Counted from the stretch's first letter, positions 1 to 9,155 are shown. The stretch: DNA of 64,000 nucleotides from Agromyces intestinalis (GCF_008365295.1 NZ_CP043505.1:1736001-1800000), one strand, 5' to 3'. The notes: generated by a model not told the origin, from the sequence alone. A program made the numbers and translations.

Positions 1-485
1 GCATGACGGCCGGCTTCGCCGACGCCGAGGCGTGGGAAGCGCTGAACGTCTACCGCGACCACTACGACCGGCACCTGCTGCGCTCGCCCGTCTTTCCGGG
101 CGTCGCCGGCGTGATCGAGCTCGTGCACCGCGCGGGCATCCCGATCGCGCTCGCGACCTCGAAGCCCGAGTCGATGGCGACCGCCGTGCTCGAGCACGCC
201 GGCCTCGCGCAGTACTTCGACGTCATCGCCGGCGCGAGCGAAGACGAGAGCCGCAGCACCAAGGCCGACGTCGTCGCCGAGGCGCTGCGGCGCCTGCAGG
301 CGCAGGGCGTCGACACCGCCCACGCCGTGATGGTCGGCGACCGCGGCTACGACACGCTCGGCGCACTCGCGAACGGCGTGCCGACGATCCTCGTCGAGTG
401 GGGCTACGGCTCCCCCGACGAGGCCGGCGACGCCCTCGCCGTCGTGCACTCGGCCGACCAGCTGCGCGGCCTGCTCGTCGGGTAG
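1..485 (+). CDS. HAD-superfamily phosphatase (phosphoglycolate phosphatase-like), 5' end cut by the window
   Basis: About 160 codons of a HAD hydrolase are visible, in frame from base 3. Motif II appears as LATSKP, motif III as the lysine in STKADVV, and motif IV as GDRGYD, followed by GALANGVPTILVEWGYG, which is typical of Gph/PgmB-like enzymes. The N-terminal DxDGT nucleophile motif is absent, so the real start lies left of the window and the ATG at base 3 is most likely internal. The family hydrolyses small phosphate esters in the cytoplasm using Mg2+; the substrate cannot be read from this fragment. The stop is TAG at 483-485. An imperfect palindrome follows the stop. Confidence 0.85.
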   Translation, partial: MTAGFADAEAWEALNVYRDHYDRHLLRSPVFPGVAGVIELVHRAGIPIALATSKPESMATAVLEHAGLAQYFDVIAGASEDESRSTKADVVAEALRRLQAQGVDTAHAVMVGDRGYDTLGALANGVPTILVEWGYGSPDEAGDALAVVHSADQLRGLLVG

Positions 486-497
486 CGCACCCCTCGC

Positions 498-540
498 TGG
501 TCGAGTAGCGAGCGACGAAGGAGCACGCGTATCGAGACCC
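498..540. repeat. intergenic imperfect palindrome (GGTCGAGTAGCG ... CGCGTATCGAGACC)
   Basis: Left arm GGTCGAGTAGCG and right arm CGCGTATCGAGACC form an imperfect inverted repeat between two convergent genes. From general knowledge, sequences of this form recur between genes in many Microbacteriaceae genomes. It is probably a REP-like element that may also end transcription from both sides; that role is inferred. Confidence 0.5.
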
Positions 541-562
541 CGTGAGGTGCGCTCGGTCGCGG

Positions 563-964
563 CTACCCCGCCTCGATCACCTCGACGGTGAACGAGACGG
601 TGTCGCCCGATTCGCTGTTGTCGAGGGTGACCTCGGTCGAGCCGACCTTCCGCGGCGTGATGCCCGGGTCGAACGTCGCCGAGCCGTCGTCCTTGCCGGG
701 CGTGAACTCGGCGATCGACGGGTCGGCGATGTCGGCTTCCCACGCGGTGAACGTCTCGTCGTCGCCCTGCAAGACGATCACATTGTCGAGCGGAACCTCG
801 ACGGTCGTCCCGTCCACCTCGTCGAGCTGCACCATGACGGGCGGCAGCACGTTCTCACTCGTGTCCGACGGCTCGTCGCCGCCCGACGAGCACCCGGTCA
901 GTGCGAGGCCGACCCCCAGGCCGACCGCGGCGAAGACTGCGGCCGCACGCGCACGTCGAAACAT
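563..964 (-). CDS. small secreted lipoprotein of unknown function
   Basis: A 133-aa protein starting MFRRARAAAV, with a hydrophobic signal segment ending in the lipobox LTGC followed by SSGGDEPSD. It should therefore be exported, lipidated on Cys and anchored to the outer face of the membrane. The mature part is short, acidic and predicted to be beta-rich (VPLDNVIVLQGDDE; STEVTLDNSESGDTVSFTVEV), resembling a small Ig-like or chagasin-like fold, but no family is assigned with confidence. The ATG at 964 is preferred to an in-frame start 39 nt upstream because it follows a GGGGGA ribosome-binding site and gives a normal signal peptide. It is transcribed toward the HAD gene. Confidence 0.75.
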   Translation of the reverse strand: MFRRARAAAVFAAVGLGVGLALTGCSSGGDEPSDTSENVLPPVMVQLDEVDGTTVEVPLDNVIVLQGDDETFTAWEADIADPSIAEFTPGKDDGSATFDPGITPRKVGSTEVTLDNSESGDTVSFTVEVIEAG

Positions 965-1029
965 CCGATCCCCCGATCCGTCGCCCCCCGACGACGCCAC
1001 CACAGGCTACCGCCGGCGCCCGCCCGCCG

Positions 1030-1899
1030 CTACGCGTCCGCGAACCGGCGCACGAACGCCAGCGCCTCGTCGGCGACCTCGCGCCACCCGCTGTCGATCG
1101 TGAGCGAGTGACCGCGGTTCGGAATCACGATCTGCTCGGTGACGCCCGGGTTCTTCGACTGGATCTTGAAGCTCGCGTGCGTGATCGCGAGCGGCACGGT
1201 GTGGTCGGACTCACCGCCGATGATGAGCAACGGCCCGCGGGCGGGATTCTTCGAATCGACCGCGGTCTCGCCGCCGAACGGATTGAAGTTCGCGAACGCG
1301 GCCTGGAACAGCGGGGCAGCCGATGCGGGCACGTGGAACTCCTCGTAGAGTCGGCGCCCCTCATCCTCGTCGAGCGCGTTGACCCAGCCGTACTGGAACT
1401 GCTCCCACGTGAGCGACACGCCCTCGTCGGCCCGGCCGGGATGCGCGAACACCGCCGACGCCGACTTCAACGATGAGGCGGGCACCGGCAGGACTCCCTT
1501 GAAGGGCGCGTTGTCGATCGCCACGGTGACGGCGGATGCCCCCTCGCCGGCGATCTTCTGGGCGACCAGCCCGCCGAACGAATGCCCGATGACGGCGGGC
1601 GCACGGTCGAGCCGCGCGATGGCTGCGAGATAGTGGTCGGTGACCTCCTGCACCATCTTGCGGGCGAACGCGTCGGGATCGGCACGAGCCGCCTCGACGG
1701 TCGCGGGGTCATCCGGCCACCCAGGCGCAAGGGTGATGTACCCCTGCTCCTCGAAGAAGTCGCGCCACGGCTGCCAGCTGCTGGACAGCAGCCAGAGCCC
1801 GTGCACGAACACCACGGGCTGGCGGCCCGACTCGTTCGCCCGATCGATCTCGGCCAGTTCCCACTCGGCCAGCACCGGGACATCCTCTTCGTGCGCCAT
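1030..1899 (-). CDS. alpha/beta hydrolase
   Basis: 289-aa alpha/beta-hydrolase fold protein. The nucleophile elbow is GHSFGG, the oxyanion segment is VFVHGLW near the N terminus, the acid lies in GGESDHTVP, and the catalytic His is in NRGHSL near the C terminus, so the triad looks complete. There is no signal peptide, so it should act in the cytoplasm as an esterase or lipase-like enzyme on an unknown small substrate. The start MAHEEDVPV at 1899 follows a GGGGGAG ribosome-binding site; the longer frame upstream lacks one. It is separated by about 65 bp from the downstream lipoprotein gene on the same strand. Confidence 0.85.
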   Translation of the reverse strand: MAHEEDVPVLAEWELAEIDRANESGRQPVVFVHGLWLLSSSWQPWRDFFEEQGYITLAPGWPDDPATVEAARADPDAFARKMVQEVTDHYLAAIARLDRAPAVIGHSFGGLVAQKIAGEGASAVTVAIDNAPFKGVLPVPASSLKSASAVFAHPGRADEGVSLTWEQFQYGWVNALDEDEGRRLYEEFHVPASAAPLFQAAFANFNPFGGETAVDSKNPARGPLLIIGGESDHTVPLAITHASFKIQSKNPGVTEQIVIPNRGHSLTIDSGWREVADEALAFVRRFADA

Positions 1900-2125
1900 C
1901 CGCTCCCCCTCGCGTCGCTGGGACTCAGCGTAGGCCGGTGGCATCCGCACCACCAGACTCGATCTGCGCACGAAACGCGCGCGACACGCCCGGTTCGCAG
2001 CGATCTCGAAGAAAGTGCTTCCCCCGAACGGGGGTCAGGGTGCAGGATTCCTCCATCGTCCGTCCAACAGGCGGACGTCGTTCGTACGAACCGGGTCACC
2101 CCGGAACGTACCCGGAGGGAGATGC

Positions 2126-5017
2126 ATGTCTGGAAGAAGCACCCGCGCGCGAACGCGCGTGGTCGCGACGCTTTCTGTGATCGCGCTCGTGGCGGCCGGC
2201 TTGGCAACCGCGGGCGTGGCACCGGCGAGCGCGGCACCCGCGTCAGCACCGGTCATCGGAGATGACGAGTACTACATCAACTACGTCGAGCCCCGCGTCG
2301 AACAGGCGTTCCTCGACGATGTGGCCGTCGGCGACGACGCCGCGCAGAAGCAGGCCACCGCCATCACGACGGCCGAGGAGATCGACAAGAAGTTCTCCCA
2401 GGGCAACCCCGTCGCAGCCGAGGGGCTCGCCAAGGCCGAGGCGAAGGCGCTCGAAACAGGCAAGAGCCCGAAGGAGATCCGCGACGCCATCCTGAAGAAG
2501 CTGAAGTCGGTGTGGGACAAGCTGAAGGCGCTGTTCCAGAAGAAGCCCGACTACAAGCAGGCCGACGTCACTCAGCAGGCGAAGCTGCTGACGATCCTCG
2601 TCGAGTTCGACCCCAACGCGCAGGACGACTTCACCGGCCTGCAGGTGCCCACCGAGTTCGGTGCGACGACCTGTATGCCGGGCAACGTGCAGAGTGGCCC
2701 GTTGCACAACAACCTGCCCGACCCGGCGACGCTCGGGCGTGCCGACAACAACTCGATGTGGGTGCCCGACTTCTCGTCGGACTACTACAACAAGCTGCTC
2801 TACTCGTCGAAGGGCATCACCGAGCGGGTCCGCAAGGACCTGAAGGGGCCCGACGGCAAGAAGGGCATCGACATCTCGGGCTTCACGATGAAGAACATGT
2901 ACGAGGAGATGTCGCACGGCGCCTACACCGTGACCGGCGCGGCGACCCCGTGGATCACGGTGCCGCACTCCGAGGCGTACTACGGCGCGACGGTCTGCCA
3001 CCTGAACGAGGAGGGCGAGTACGAGGCGGGCCCGATGCAGGACATGCAGGGTCACCCCGACAACCCGCTCGGCCCCGGCCAGCTCGCGATCGACGCGGTC
3101 GCGGCGCTCGCGCAGGCGCAGCCGAACTTCCCGTGGGCCGACTACGACCTGGAAGACCAGGGCGACCGTGACGGCGACGGCAACCTGTGGGAGCCCGACG
3201 GCGTGATCGACCACGTCGTGCTCGTGCACGCCGGTGCCGACAAGTCCGGTGGCGGCGGCGACGAGGGCACCTACGCGATCTGGGCGCACTCGTCGGCGGT
3301 GCCCGGCGGCGCCGACATCCCGGGCACGAACCTCAAGCTGTCGAACTACATCGTGCAGCCCGAGGACTCGGGCGTCGGCGTGTTCGCGCACGAGTACGGC
3401 CACGACCTCGGCCTGCCCGACCTGTACGACACGTCGAACGCGGGCAACAGCGACATCGACTTCTGGGACCTCATGAACTCGGGTTCGCACTCGGGTCCGA
3501 TCTTCCAGTCGATGCCGACGCACATGGGCCTGTGGGACAAGTACGTGCTCGGCTGGGCCGACCCGCTCGAGCTGAACCCGGGCGACGCGCCCCGTGACGT
3601 CACGGTCGGGCAGAACTCGCGACCGCTGAAGAACACCGAGGACGGCGTGAAGATCAACCTGCCCGAGAAGGTGGTGCACCTCGCAGATCCGCACTCGGGT
3701 GAGAACATGTGGTACACCGGCGCCGATCAGGACTACGGCGACATCCGCCTGAGCCGGTCGCTCGGAACGGTGCCCGAGGGGTCGAAGTTCTGGATGTGGA
3801 ACGACTACTTCATCGAATCCGACTGGGACTTCGGCTTCGTCGAGGTGTCGACCGACGGCGGTGCGAACTGGACCGACGTTCCCGTCTACAACGAGGATGG
3901 ATCGCTCGCGACAACGCCCGACTCGTACCCCGATCCGAACGGCAACCTGCGCGGGTGGTTCCAGCGTTCGTACGGCCTCACCGGTTCGTCGGACGGCTGG
4001 GCGCACCAGTACATCGATCTGGCAGATCTCGCCGGCCAGGACGTGAGCGTCCGACTCCGGATGGCGACCGACGCCGCCTACCAGGAGCGCAACTGGTTCG
4101 CCGACGACTTCAGCCTCGTCGACGGCGAGGGCACCGTGCTCTGGAGCGACGACGTCGAGGGCGCCGACGACAACGGCTGGGTGAACGAGGTCGCCTCGTG
4201 GGCGACCACGACCGGCCAGGGCTGGCGCAAGGACAGCGGCACCTCGATCAAGGCGCAGTACTACCTGGTCGAGTGGCGCAACTTCGACGGGTTCGATCAG
4301 GGCCTGCAGTACGCGTACGACACCGTCTACCAGGACGAGGAGGGTGCGTGGAAGGTCGACAAGATCAAGTACAACGCGCCCGGCGCACTGGTCTGGTACC
4401 GCGACACCACGTACGGCAACTCGAACATGGTGCGCAACAACCTGACCACCCTGCCGAGTGAGGGCGCGAAGGGCGGCCTGCTGCTCGTCGACAGCCACTT
4501 CGACCCACTGCGCCGCACCGGCGCCTCGGCCGACGTGGACACCTCGGCGCTGAACAACATGCCCTCGCGCGCGCAGTCGTCGAACGTGGCATTCGGCCTG
4601 TCGAAGACGTACCCCTTCCAGGAGTGCATCACCGACGCGAACTACGCCGAGTACTGCACGAAGGTTCCGGCGCTGCCGGCGGTGAGCACCTTCACCGACG
4701 ACCAGGGCTGGTACCCGGGCCTCGAGTACCGACCCGACCTGCTGCCGATCACCGGGAGCGACCTGTACTACCGGTACGTCGACGGGTCGGTCGTGGTGCC
4801 GTCGGTGGGCAACGCGCCCTACTCGACGCGCATCGTCGACGCGGACGGCAACCTCATCCCCGAGCTCTTCGGGCTCGACATCGGGGTCGCCACGCCGCTC
4901 GGCACCGGCAACCCCGCCGATGACGGCGTCGGCTACGGCACCGTCGTGAAGGTCAAGAAGGCGGGCAAGAACAACACGTCCGCCGTGATCTCGATCACCC
5001 CGCCGCGCGCGGGCTGA
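2126..5017 (+). CDS. secreted immune-inhibitor-A-type zinc metalloprotease (peptidase M6)
   Basis: 963-aa secreted protease. A Sec signal peptide (basic start, long hydrophobic stretch, APASAAPA cleavage area) is followed by a charged propeptide-like region, then a catalytic domain beginning near TILVEFDP. The zinc site HEYGHDLGLPD is at residues 422-432, matching HExxHxxGxxD of family M6. C-terminal parts such as WNDYFIESDWDFGFVEVS and YLVEWRNFDGFDQGL match the usual InhA accessory domains. The family degrades extracellular proteins; in bacilli InhA cleaves host antibacterial proteins, but here a nutritional role is just as likely. The ATG at 2126 follows GGAGGGA. A hairpin follows the stop. 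Confidence 0.93.
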   Translation: MSGRSTRARTRVVATLSVIALVAAGLATAGVAPASAAPASAPVIGDDEYYINYVEPRVEQAFLDDVAVGDDAAQKQATAITTAEEIDKKFSQGNPVAAEGLAKAEAKALETGKSPKEIRDAILKKLKSVWDKLKALFQKKPDYKQADVTQQAKLLTILVEFDPNAQDDFTGLQVPTEFGATTCMPGNVQSGPLHNNLPDPATLGRADNNSMWVPDFSSDYYNKLLYSSKGITERVRKDLKGPDGKKGIDISGFTMKNMYEEMSHGAYTVTGAATPWITVPHSEAYYGATVCHLNEEGEYEAGPMQDMQGHPDNPLGPGQLAIDAVAALAQAQPNFPWADYDLEDQGDRDGDGNLWEPDGVIDHVVLVHAGADKSGGGGDEGTYAIWAHSSAVPGGADIPGTNLKLSNYIVQPEDSGVGVFAHEYGHDLGLPDLYDTSNAGNSDIDFWDLMNSGSHSGPIFQSMPTHMGLWDKYVLGWADPLELNPGDAPRDVTVGQNSRPLKNTEDGVKINLPEKVVHLADPHSGENMWYTGADQDYGDIRLSRSLGTVPEGSKFWMWNDYFIESDWDFGFVEVSTDGGANWTDVPVYNEDGSLATTPDSYPDPNGNLRGWFQRSYGLTGSSDGWAHQYIDLADLAGQDVSVRLRMATDAAYQERNWFADDFSLVDGEGTVLWSDDVEGADDNGWVNEVASWATTTGQGWRKDSGTSIKAQYYLVEWRNFDGFDQGLQYAYDTVYQDEEGAWKVDKIKYNAPGALVWYRDTTYGNSNMVRNNLTTLPSEGAKGGLLLVDSHFDPLRRTGASADVDTSALNNMPSRAQSSNVAFGLSKTYPFQECITDANYAEYCTKVPALPAVSTFTDDQGWYPGLEYRPDLLPITGSDLYYRYVDGSVVVPSVGNAPYSTRIVDADGNLIPELFGLDIGVATPLGTGNPADDGVGYGTVVKVKKAGKNNTSAVISITPPRAG

Positions 5018-5037
5018 TCGAAGCCGACCGACACAGC

Positions 5038-5070
5038 GCGAGGCGTCGGCCCTTCGGGGTCGGCGCCTCG
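5038..5070 (+). terminator. GC-rich hairpin after the M6 protease gene
   Basis: GAGGCG...CGGCCC, a TTCG-type loop, then GGG...CGCCTC form a strong stem about 20 nt after the stop codon. There is no U-tract, which is common for actinobacterial terminators. Confidence 0.55.
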
Positions 5071-5083
5071 TCGCGTGCGCGGC

Positions 5084-5118
5084 GTGCTCCGTACTCCGTA
5101 CTCCGTACTCCGTACTCC
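5084..5118. repeat. tandem 7-mer (GTACTCC) x4 plus one variant
   Basis: One GTGCTCC followed by four exact GTACTCC units directly abutting the left arm of the 68-bp palindromic element. It looks like replication slippage at the edge of that element. Confidence 0.8.
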
Positions 5119-5185
5119 GAGTGTTTCCGTTCGCGCACGTGGTTTCCGTTCTTCGGGAAACGGGGTGCGGAAACGGAAACACTCG
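5118..5185. repeat. 68-bp nested palindromic element, family C copy 1
   Basis: The outer arms CGAGTGTTTCCGTT (5118-5131) and AACGGAAACACTCG (5172-5185) are perfect 14-bp inverted repeats. Inside is a second pair: GTTTCCGTTC (5142-5151) and GGGAAACG (5155-5162). The GTTTCCG box therefore occurs twice forward and twice inverted. The same geometry and total length recur at 20371-20438. Confidence 0.85.
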
Positions 5186-5313
5186 GCAGAGTGAGCGGGT
5201 CGGGCGCGCGGTCGCGGGCTCGGGCGTACTCGATGCGCTGGCACTGGCGCGAACGAACGAACGGCGCCGGTCGTTGGGTTGTGCTCGCCCGCGGTGCCTT
5301 GGAGGATCGAGCT

Positions 5314-6129
5314 ATGAAGCAGCGGCGCTGTGCTCGCGCACGTGCGAGGTTGGGCGGCCTGGCGGTCGCCGCCGCCGCGGTCGCGGTGATCGCCCTTGCC
5401 GGATGCGCCGCCGGAGAGCCGGCGGGCGCGGGCGCCGCCGCCGAACCGGCTCGCCCCGCCATCGAGGGGCCGCTGTTCTGCGGCAGCACCGAGATCGCCG
5501 CAGAGGCGCTCGACGAACGCCGCCCGGCCACCGAGCTCCCGCCCGACGTGGTCGCGGCGCTCGAATCCCCCCTGGTGCTCGGCATCGCGCCGCTCACCAC
5601 GTGGTTCGTCGTCGAGGAACGCGACGATCGGCTGGTCATCATGACCGAGCACGACGAGCCGGTCGACCTCGGCGGCGGAGACATCCGGTCGTTCGGTCTG
5701 GTCGCTATCTCCACGACACCGAACCCGGCGATTCCACTCGACGCACCCTGGGGCATCGATACCGCCGCGGACTGCTCGCCGCGCATCGCGCTCGGCGATC
5801 TCGGCGACGTCGGCGATCTCGACGACGTGACGCTGACGCTCGACCCCGATGCTCCACCCGAGGCGCAGGCCGACGAACTCGCCCTGCTCGCGACCGAGTC
5901 GGCCTGCAACTCAGGGCAGCCGGCGACCGGCCGCATCGAGGTCATCGACGTCGTCGAGACCGAGACGACCGTCGAGGTGGTCGTCGGGGTGCGACCGCGA
6001 TCCGGCGGCGCCACCTGCCCCAGCAACCCGCCGACGCCGTTCACGATCGAGCTCGAGCGCCCGCTGGGCGATCGGATGATCCTCGACGCGAGGGTCGTGC
6101 CGGCGCGCGAGCTCGCGCTGCCGAGCTGA
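5314..6129 (+). CDS. lipoprotein of unknown function
   Basis: 271-aa protein. The signal peptide has a very basic start (MKQRRCARARARLGG), an alanine-rich hydrophobic core and the lipobox LAGC, so it should be a membrane-anchored extracytoplasmic lipoprotein. The mature protein is acidic (runs of DVGDLDDV, LDPDAPPEAQADE) with three further cysteines that could form disulfides. No enzymatic motif is visible and no family is recognised. The ATG at 5314 follows GGAGGA with 7-nt spacing; the upstream in-frame start lacks a ribosome-binding site and would bury the signal peptide. A family C palindrome lies upstream. Confidence 0.75.
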   Translation: MKQRRCARARARLGGLAVAAAAVAVIALAGCAAGEPAGAGAAAEPARPAIEGPLFCGSTEIAAEALDERRPATELPPDVVAALESPLVLGIAPLTTWFVVEERDDRLVIMTEHDEPVDLGGGDIRSFGLVAISTTPNPAIPLDAPWGIDTAADCSPRIALGDLGDVGDLDDVTLTLDPDAPPEAQADELALLATESACNSGQPATGRIEVIDVVETETTVEVVVGVRPRSGGATCPSNPPTPFTIELERPLGDRMILDARVVPARELALPS

Positions 6130-6210
6130 ACGAGTGGCCCGTCGGGCATTCCCGCTCGGGCGCCCGGCGAAGGCGCCCGCTGGCGCGGCCCCCTGTGGCA
6201 GGCTGGAACG

Positions 6211-7518
6211 ATGGCCGCACCGACGCCCGCACCGTACACGTCACCCCTCGCCGAGGCGCTCGCGCCCGCCGTGCTCACCCGCTTCGACCGGTACGTTCGG
6301 GTCGGCACCCAGTCCGACCGCGACAGCGATACGCAGCCGAGTTCGACCCGCCAGCTCGACCTGCAGCGGGTGCTCGTCGATGACCTGCTCGCGCTCGGGC
6401 TCGACGACGCGCACCTCGACGAGCACGGCTACGTGTACGCGACGCTGCCGACGACGCTCGATGCGGCCGACGGCCCCGTGCCCGTGATCGGCCTCATCGC
6501 GCACGTCGACACCAGCCCCGACGCGCCGGGCGACGGCGTCGAGCCGATCGTGCACCGCGGCTACGACGGCGGCGTGCTCGAGCTGCCGCGCGGCGGCGCC
6601 CGGCTCGACCCCGCCACCATGCCCGACCTGAGCTCGCACGTCGGCCACGACCTCGTGACGAGCTCGGGCGATACCCTGCTCGGCGCCGACGACAAGGCGG
6701 GTGTCGCGGCCATCATGACCGCGATCGCGCACCTGCTCGATCACCCCGAACTTCCGCGCCCTACTCTGCGGATCGCGTTCACTCCCGATGAGGAGATCGG
6801 GTACGGCACCCGTCGGTTCGACGTCGACGGCTTCGGCGCGCTGTGCGCGTACACGGTCGACGGGTCCGAGCTCGGCGAACTGCAGGACGAGACGTTCTCG
6901 GGTGCCATGGCCACCGTCACGATCGAGGGCCACGACGTGCACCCCGGGTTCGCGACCGGCAAGCTCGTGAACTCCACACGGTTGGCCGCCGAGGTGATCG
7001 CCGCGCTGCCGGCCGACCGCACCCCCGAGCGCACCGACGGGCGCGACGGGTTCATCCACGTCTTCGACGTGCGCGGTTCGGCCGCGCGAACCGTGATCCG
7101 CGCCATCCTCCGCGACTTCGACGACGCCCTGCTCGCCGAGCACGGCGAGGTGCTGCGCCGCACCGTCGACGAGGTCGTCGCGCGCGAGTCACGCGCCCGC
7201 GCGACCGTCGAGATCACGCCGCAGTACCCGAACATGCGCAGCTACGTCGACGCCTTCCCGCTCGTCTCCGACGCGGCCGAGCGCGCGATCCGCGCCGAGG
7301 GCCTCGAGCCGCTGCGCACCTCGGTCCGCGGTGGCACGGATGGCTCGCAGCTGAGTGCGATGGGGCTGCCGACGCCGAACCTCTTCACGGGCGGGCACGA
7401 GTTCCACTCGGTACGCGAGTGGGCGTCGCTGCACGAGATGGCGGCCGCCGCCGCGACGGTCGTGCGACTCGCCGAGGTGTGGACGACGGCCGGGTTCCGC
7501 GACGCGACGCGCCCCTGA
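6211..7518 (+). CDS. pepT: peptidase T (tripeptide aminopeptidase)
   Basis: 435-aa cytoplasmic M20B metallopeptidase that removes the N-terminal residue from tripeptides. Characteristic segments are all present: HVDTSPD (metal His/Asp), GADDKAG (bridging Asp), TPDEEIG (catalytic and metal Glu), GHDVHPG (dimerisation-domain His) and a C-terminal GGHEFHSVREW. Length is close to the roughly 410-residue norm, with a short N-terminal extension. The ATG at 6211 has only a weak GGA upstream. The gene runs convergently with the GNAT gene, with a CAGG-box palindrome between them. Confidence 0.93.
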   Translation: MAAPTPAPYTSPLAEALAPAVLTRFDRYVRVGTQSDRDSDTQPSSTRQLDLQRVLVDDLLALGLDDAHLDEHGYVYATLPTTLDAADGPVPVIGLIAHVDTSPDAPGDGVEPIVHRGYDGGVLELPRGGARLDPATMPDLSSHVGHDLVTSSGDTLLGADDKAGVAAIMTAIAHLLDHPELPRPTLRIAFTPDEEIGYGTRRFDVDGFGALCAYTVDGSELGELQDETFSGAMATVTIEGHDVHPGFATGKLVNSTRLAAEVIAALPADRTPERTDGRDGFIHVFDVRGSAARTVIRAILRDFDDALLAEHGEVLRRTVDEVVARESRARATVEITPQYPNMRSYVDAFPLVSDAAERAIRAEGLEPLRTSVRGGTDGSQLSAMGLPTPNLFTGGHEFHSVREWASLHEMAAAAATVVRLAEVWTTAGFRDATRP

Positions 7519-7528
7519 GCTCCCATAC

Positions 7529-7606
7529 CTTTTTCAGGAGGAATCGCGTGACTCGCCGGTCACCGGGGGCGACACGCCGGTAGCGCGCACCGATCCTCCT
7601 GAAAAG
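7529..7606. repeat. CAGG-box palindromic element, family A copy 1
   Basis: The left arm CTTTTTCAGGAGG and right arm CCTCCTGAAAAG form an inverted repeat across the spacer between convergent genes. The T-run precedes the stem in either direction, unlike a Rho-independent terminator. Related copies lie at 18864, 22670 and 52451. This copy lacks the internal second box. Confidence 0.7.
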
Positions 7607-7615
7607 TGAACCTGC

Positions 7616-8155
7616 TCAGCGCACGAATCGCACCTCGGTGATCTGCCACCGCTCGTCGAACTTCGTCGAGCCGTCGGGCTCGAACCCGTTGCGCCGGTAG
7701 AAGGCGTGCGCGCGCGGGTTCTCGTCGAGTGCCCACAGGTAGGCGGGGCGTTCGCCGATGGCCGCGTCGAGCAGCGCCTGACCGACGCCGGTGCCGTGGC
7801 ACTCGTCGAGCACGTACAGCCCCTCGAGCTCAACGTCACGCGGCGCGTCATCATCACGGCCTCGGCCGGTGTTCGCCCACCCGACGATGCGGGTACCGCC
7901 GGGCGCTTCGGCGTCAGCCACCTCGGCGACGTCGATCGTCATGCGGTGGAAGCCATCGGGAGGCGGGTAGACGCCCTCGGCGATGGCGAGGTTCGTCGTC
8001 CACGCGAGGATCCGGTCGCGCATCGTCCAGCCCTCGACGAGGTCACGGCGCACACGGCCCGGATCGACGTAGGTCGTCTGATGGCTGTCCCAGTGCACCC
8101 GCGCGATGCCCGGTGCGTCGGCGACCGTGCCCGGTCGCACGCGGAAGTCGATCAT
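7616..8155 (-). CDS. GNAT-family N-acetyltransferase
   Basis: 179-aa GCN5-related acetyltransferase. Strand beta-4 and the acetyl-CoA loop are seen as VELEGLYVLDECHGTGVGQALLDAAI (the Q/RxxGxG/A motif is read as HGTGVG), followed by LWALDENPRAHAFYRRNGFEPDG, the usual end of the fold. It transfers an acetyl group from acetyl-CoA to a small amine or a protein terminus; the substrate is unknown. MIDFRVRPGT at 8155 begins the fold correctly; the longer frame upstream is not needed and lacks a ribosome-binding site. Confidence 0.88.
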   Translation of the reverse strand: MIDFRVRPGTVADAPGIARVHWDSHQTTYVDPGRVRRDLVEGWTMRDRILAWTTNLAIAEGVYPPPDGFHRMTIDVAEVADAEAPGGTRIVGWANTGRGRDDDAPRDVELEGLYVLDECHGTGVGQALLDAAIGERPAYLWALDENPRAHAFYRRNGFEPDGSTKFDERWQITEVRFVR

Positions 8156-8285
8156 GAATCGAGGGTACGCCGCACCCCCGCAGGTCGAGCGCCGCCGGCG
8201 CAAGCGACGACGCCTCTCGAAACCAACGCATCCACGCACCTCGCCGGGTCTCGAAACGCACCGGGCTCCGCCGGGCGCTCGTCGG

Positions 8286-8915
8286 TCAGCGCCAGGCGTC
8301 CACGAGGCGCTCGATCGCCAAGCGGAACTCGCCCTCGGCGCCTTCGCGCACGCCGAGCGCGGCACCCGCGTCGGTGATCGGATGCGGCGGGGCATCCGAC
8401 CACAGCGCAGCGGGCTCGATCTCGGATGCTTCGCCCCACGCCGTCTCGAGCGCGACCTGGCCGAGCACCAGCGCGAGCAGCGCGTGCGCGGCGCGCGCGG
8501 CGGTGTCGACATCACCTGCGCCCGACGTGAGGAACGCCTCGCCGAGTCGTTCGGCGAGGCCGAGTGCCCGCGCGCCGTCGAGCGGGCCGCTCGTCACGAG
8601 CGCGATCGCGCCCGGGTGCTCGCGCAGGCGAGCCCGCAAGGCGACCGCCGTCACGACGAGGAAATCGCGGGCGGCTTCGGGCGAAGCATCCGCCCCACTG
8701 CTCTGCCCGGCGACGCCGGACAGCAGCTCCTCGACCATGGCGACCAAGAGCGCCTGCTTGGACGGGAAGTACGTGTACATCGCGGTCGGGGTGAGCCCGA
8801 GCGCGGCGGCGACGCCCCGCACCGAGACGGCCGCGAAGCCCTTCTGCTCGAGCAGCTCGAACGCGGCAGCGACGAGGTCGGACTGGCTGACGCTGCGGCG
8901 GGGGCCGGGTTTCAT
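8286..8915 (-). CDS. TetR-family transcriptional regulator
   Basis: 209-aa regulator. The N-terminal HTH is clear (LVAAAFELLEQKGFAAVSV ... LGLTPTAMYTYFPSKQALL), with the C-terminal ligand-binding and dimer domain after residue 65. GAGGAG precedes the ATG at 8915. The GNAT gene lies downstream on the same strand about 130 bp away, too far to assume an operon. No obvious inverted-repeat operator is visible directly upstream, so its target is unknown. Confidence 0.88.
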   Translation of the reverse strand: MKPGPRRSVSQSDLVAAAFELLEQKGFAAVSVRGVAAALGLTPTAMYTYFPSKQALLVAMVEELLSGVAGQSSGADASPEAARDFLVVTAVALRARLREHPGAIALVTSGPLDGARALGLAERLGEAFLTSGAGDVDTAARAAHALLALVLGQVALETAWGEASEIEPAALWSDAPPHPITDAGAALGVREGAEGEFRLAIERLVDAWR

Positions 8916-8978
8916 GTGCGGTGGTGCTCCTCGGGGTCGCGACTACGCTACCGGCCCACCGCACCCCGGCCCCTTCGC

Positions 8979-9042
8979 GAAAACAGGATGAGCCGACGCA
9001 TACGGCCCGCACGCGACCCATAACCCAGCTCATCCTGTTTTC
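8979..9042. repeat. 64-bp palindromic element, family B copy 1
   Basis: Perfect 14-bp arms GAAAACAGGATGAG (8979-8992) and CTCATCCTGTTTTC (9029-9042) enclose 36 nt. The right arm is preceded by CAG, as in every copy, which gives the element an orientation. Confidence 0.9.
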
Positions 9043-9155
9043 TCAGAACCGGGCAATCTGCCACAGCGGCCCAGCCCCAACTGCACCCGGCCTACCGAAC
9101 CTGGCCTACCGCACCCGGCCACCGAATCCGGCCCACCGCACCCCGGCCTCCTTCC
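9043..9155. repeat. spacer between two 64-bp elements; part of a tandem duplication
   Basis: The sequence just after copy 1 (TCAGAACCGGGCAATCTG and on) repeats after copy 2 with one change (CAGTCTG), so the duplicated unit is longer than the 64-bp element and has a period of 177 bp. The rest is degenerate CCGG/CCACCGCACC repeats. No gene is seen. Confidence 0.7.

Noticed and set aside
2243..5182. 979-aa ORF antisense to the M6 protease
   Set aside because: It exists because high GC makes stops rare in the opposite frame; composition is Arg/Val/Gly-rich with no motifs, while the plus strand holds a complete protease.
7529..7606. Family A palindromes as Rho-independent terminators
   Set aside because: The T-run precedes the stem and the A-run follows in both directions, and one copy (22670) lies between divergent genes upstream of a promoter.
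8156..8285. Small gene between the GNAT and TetR genes
   Set aside because: Only Arg-rich frames without a ribosome-binding site; the segment contains TCTCGAAAC words resembling degraded copies of the palindrome at 498.
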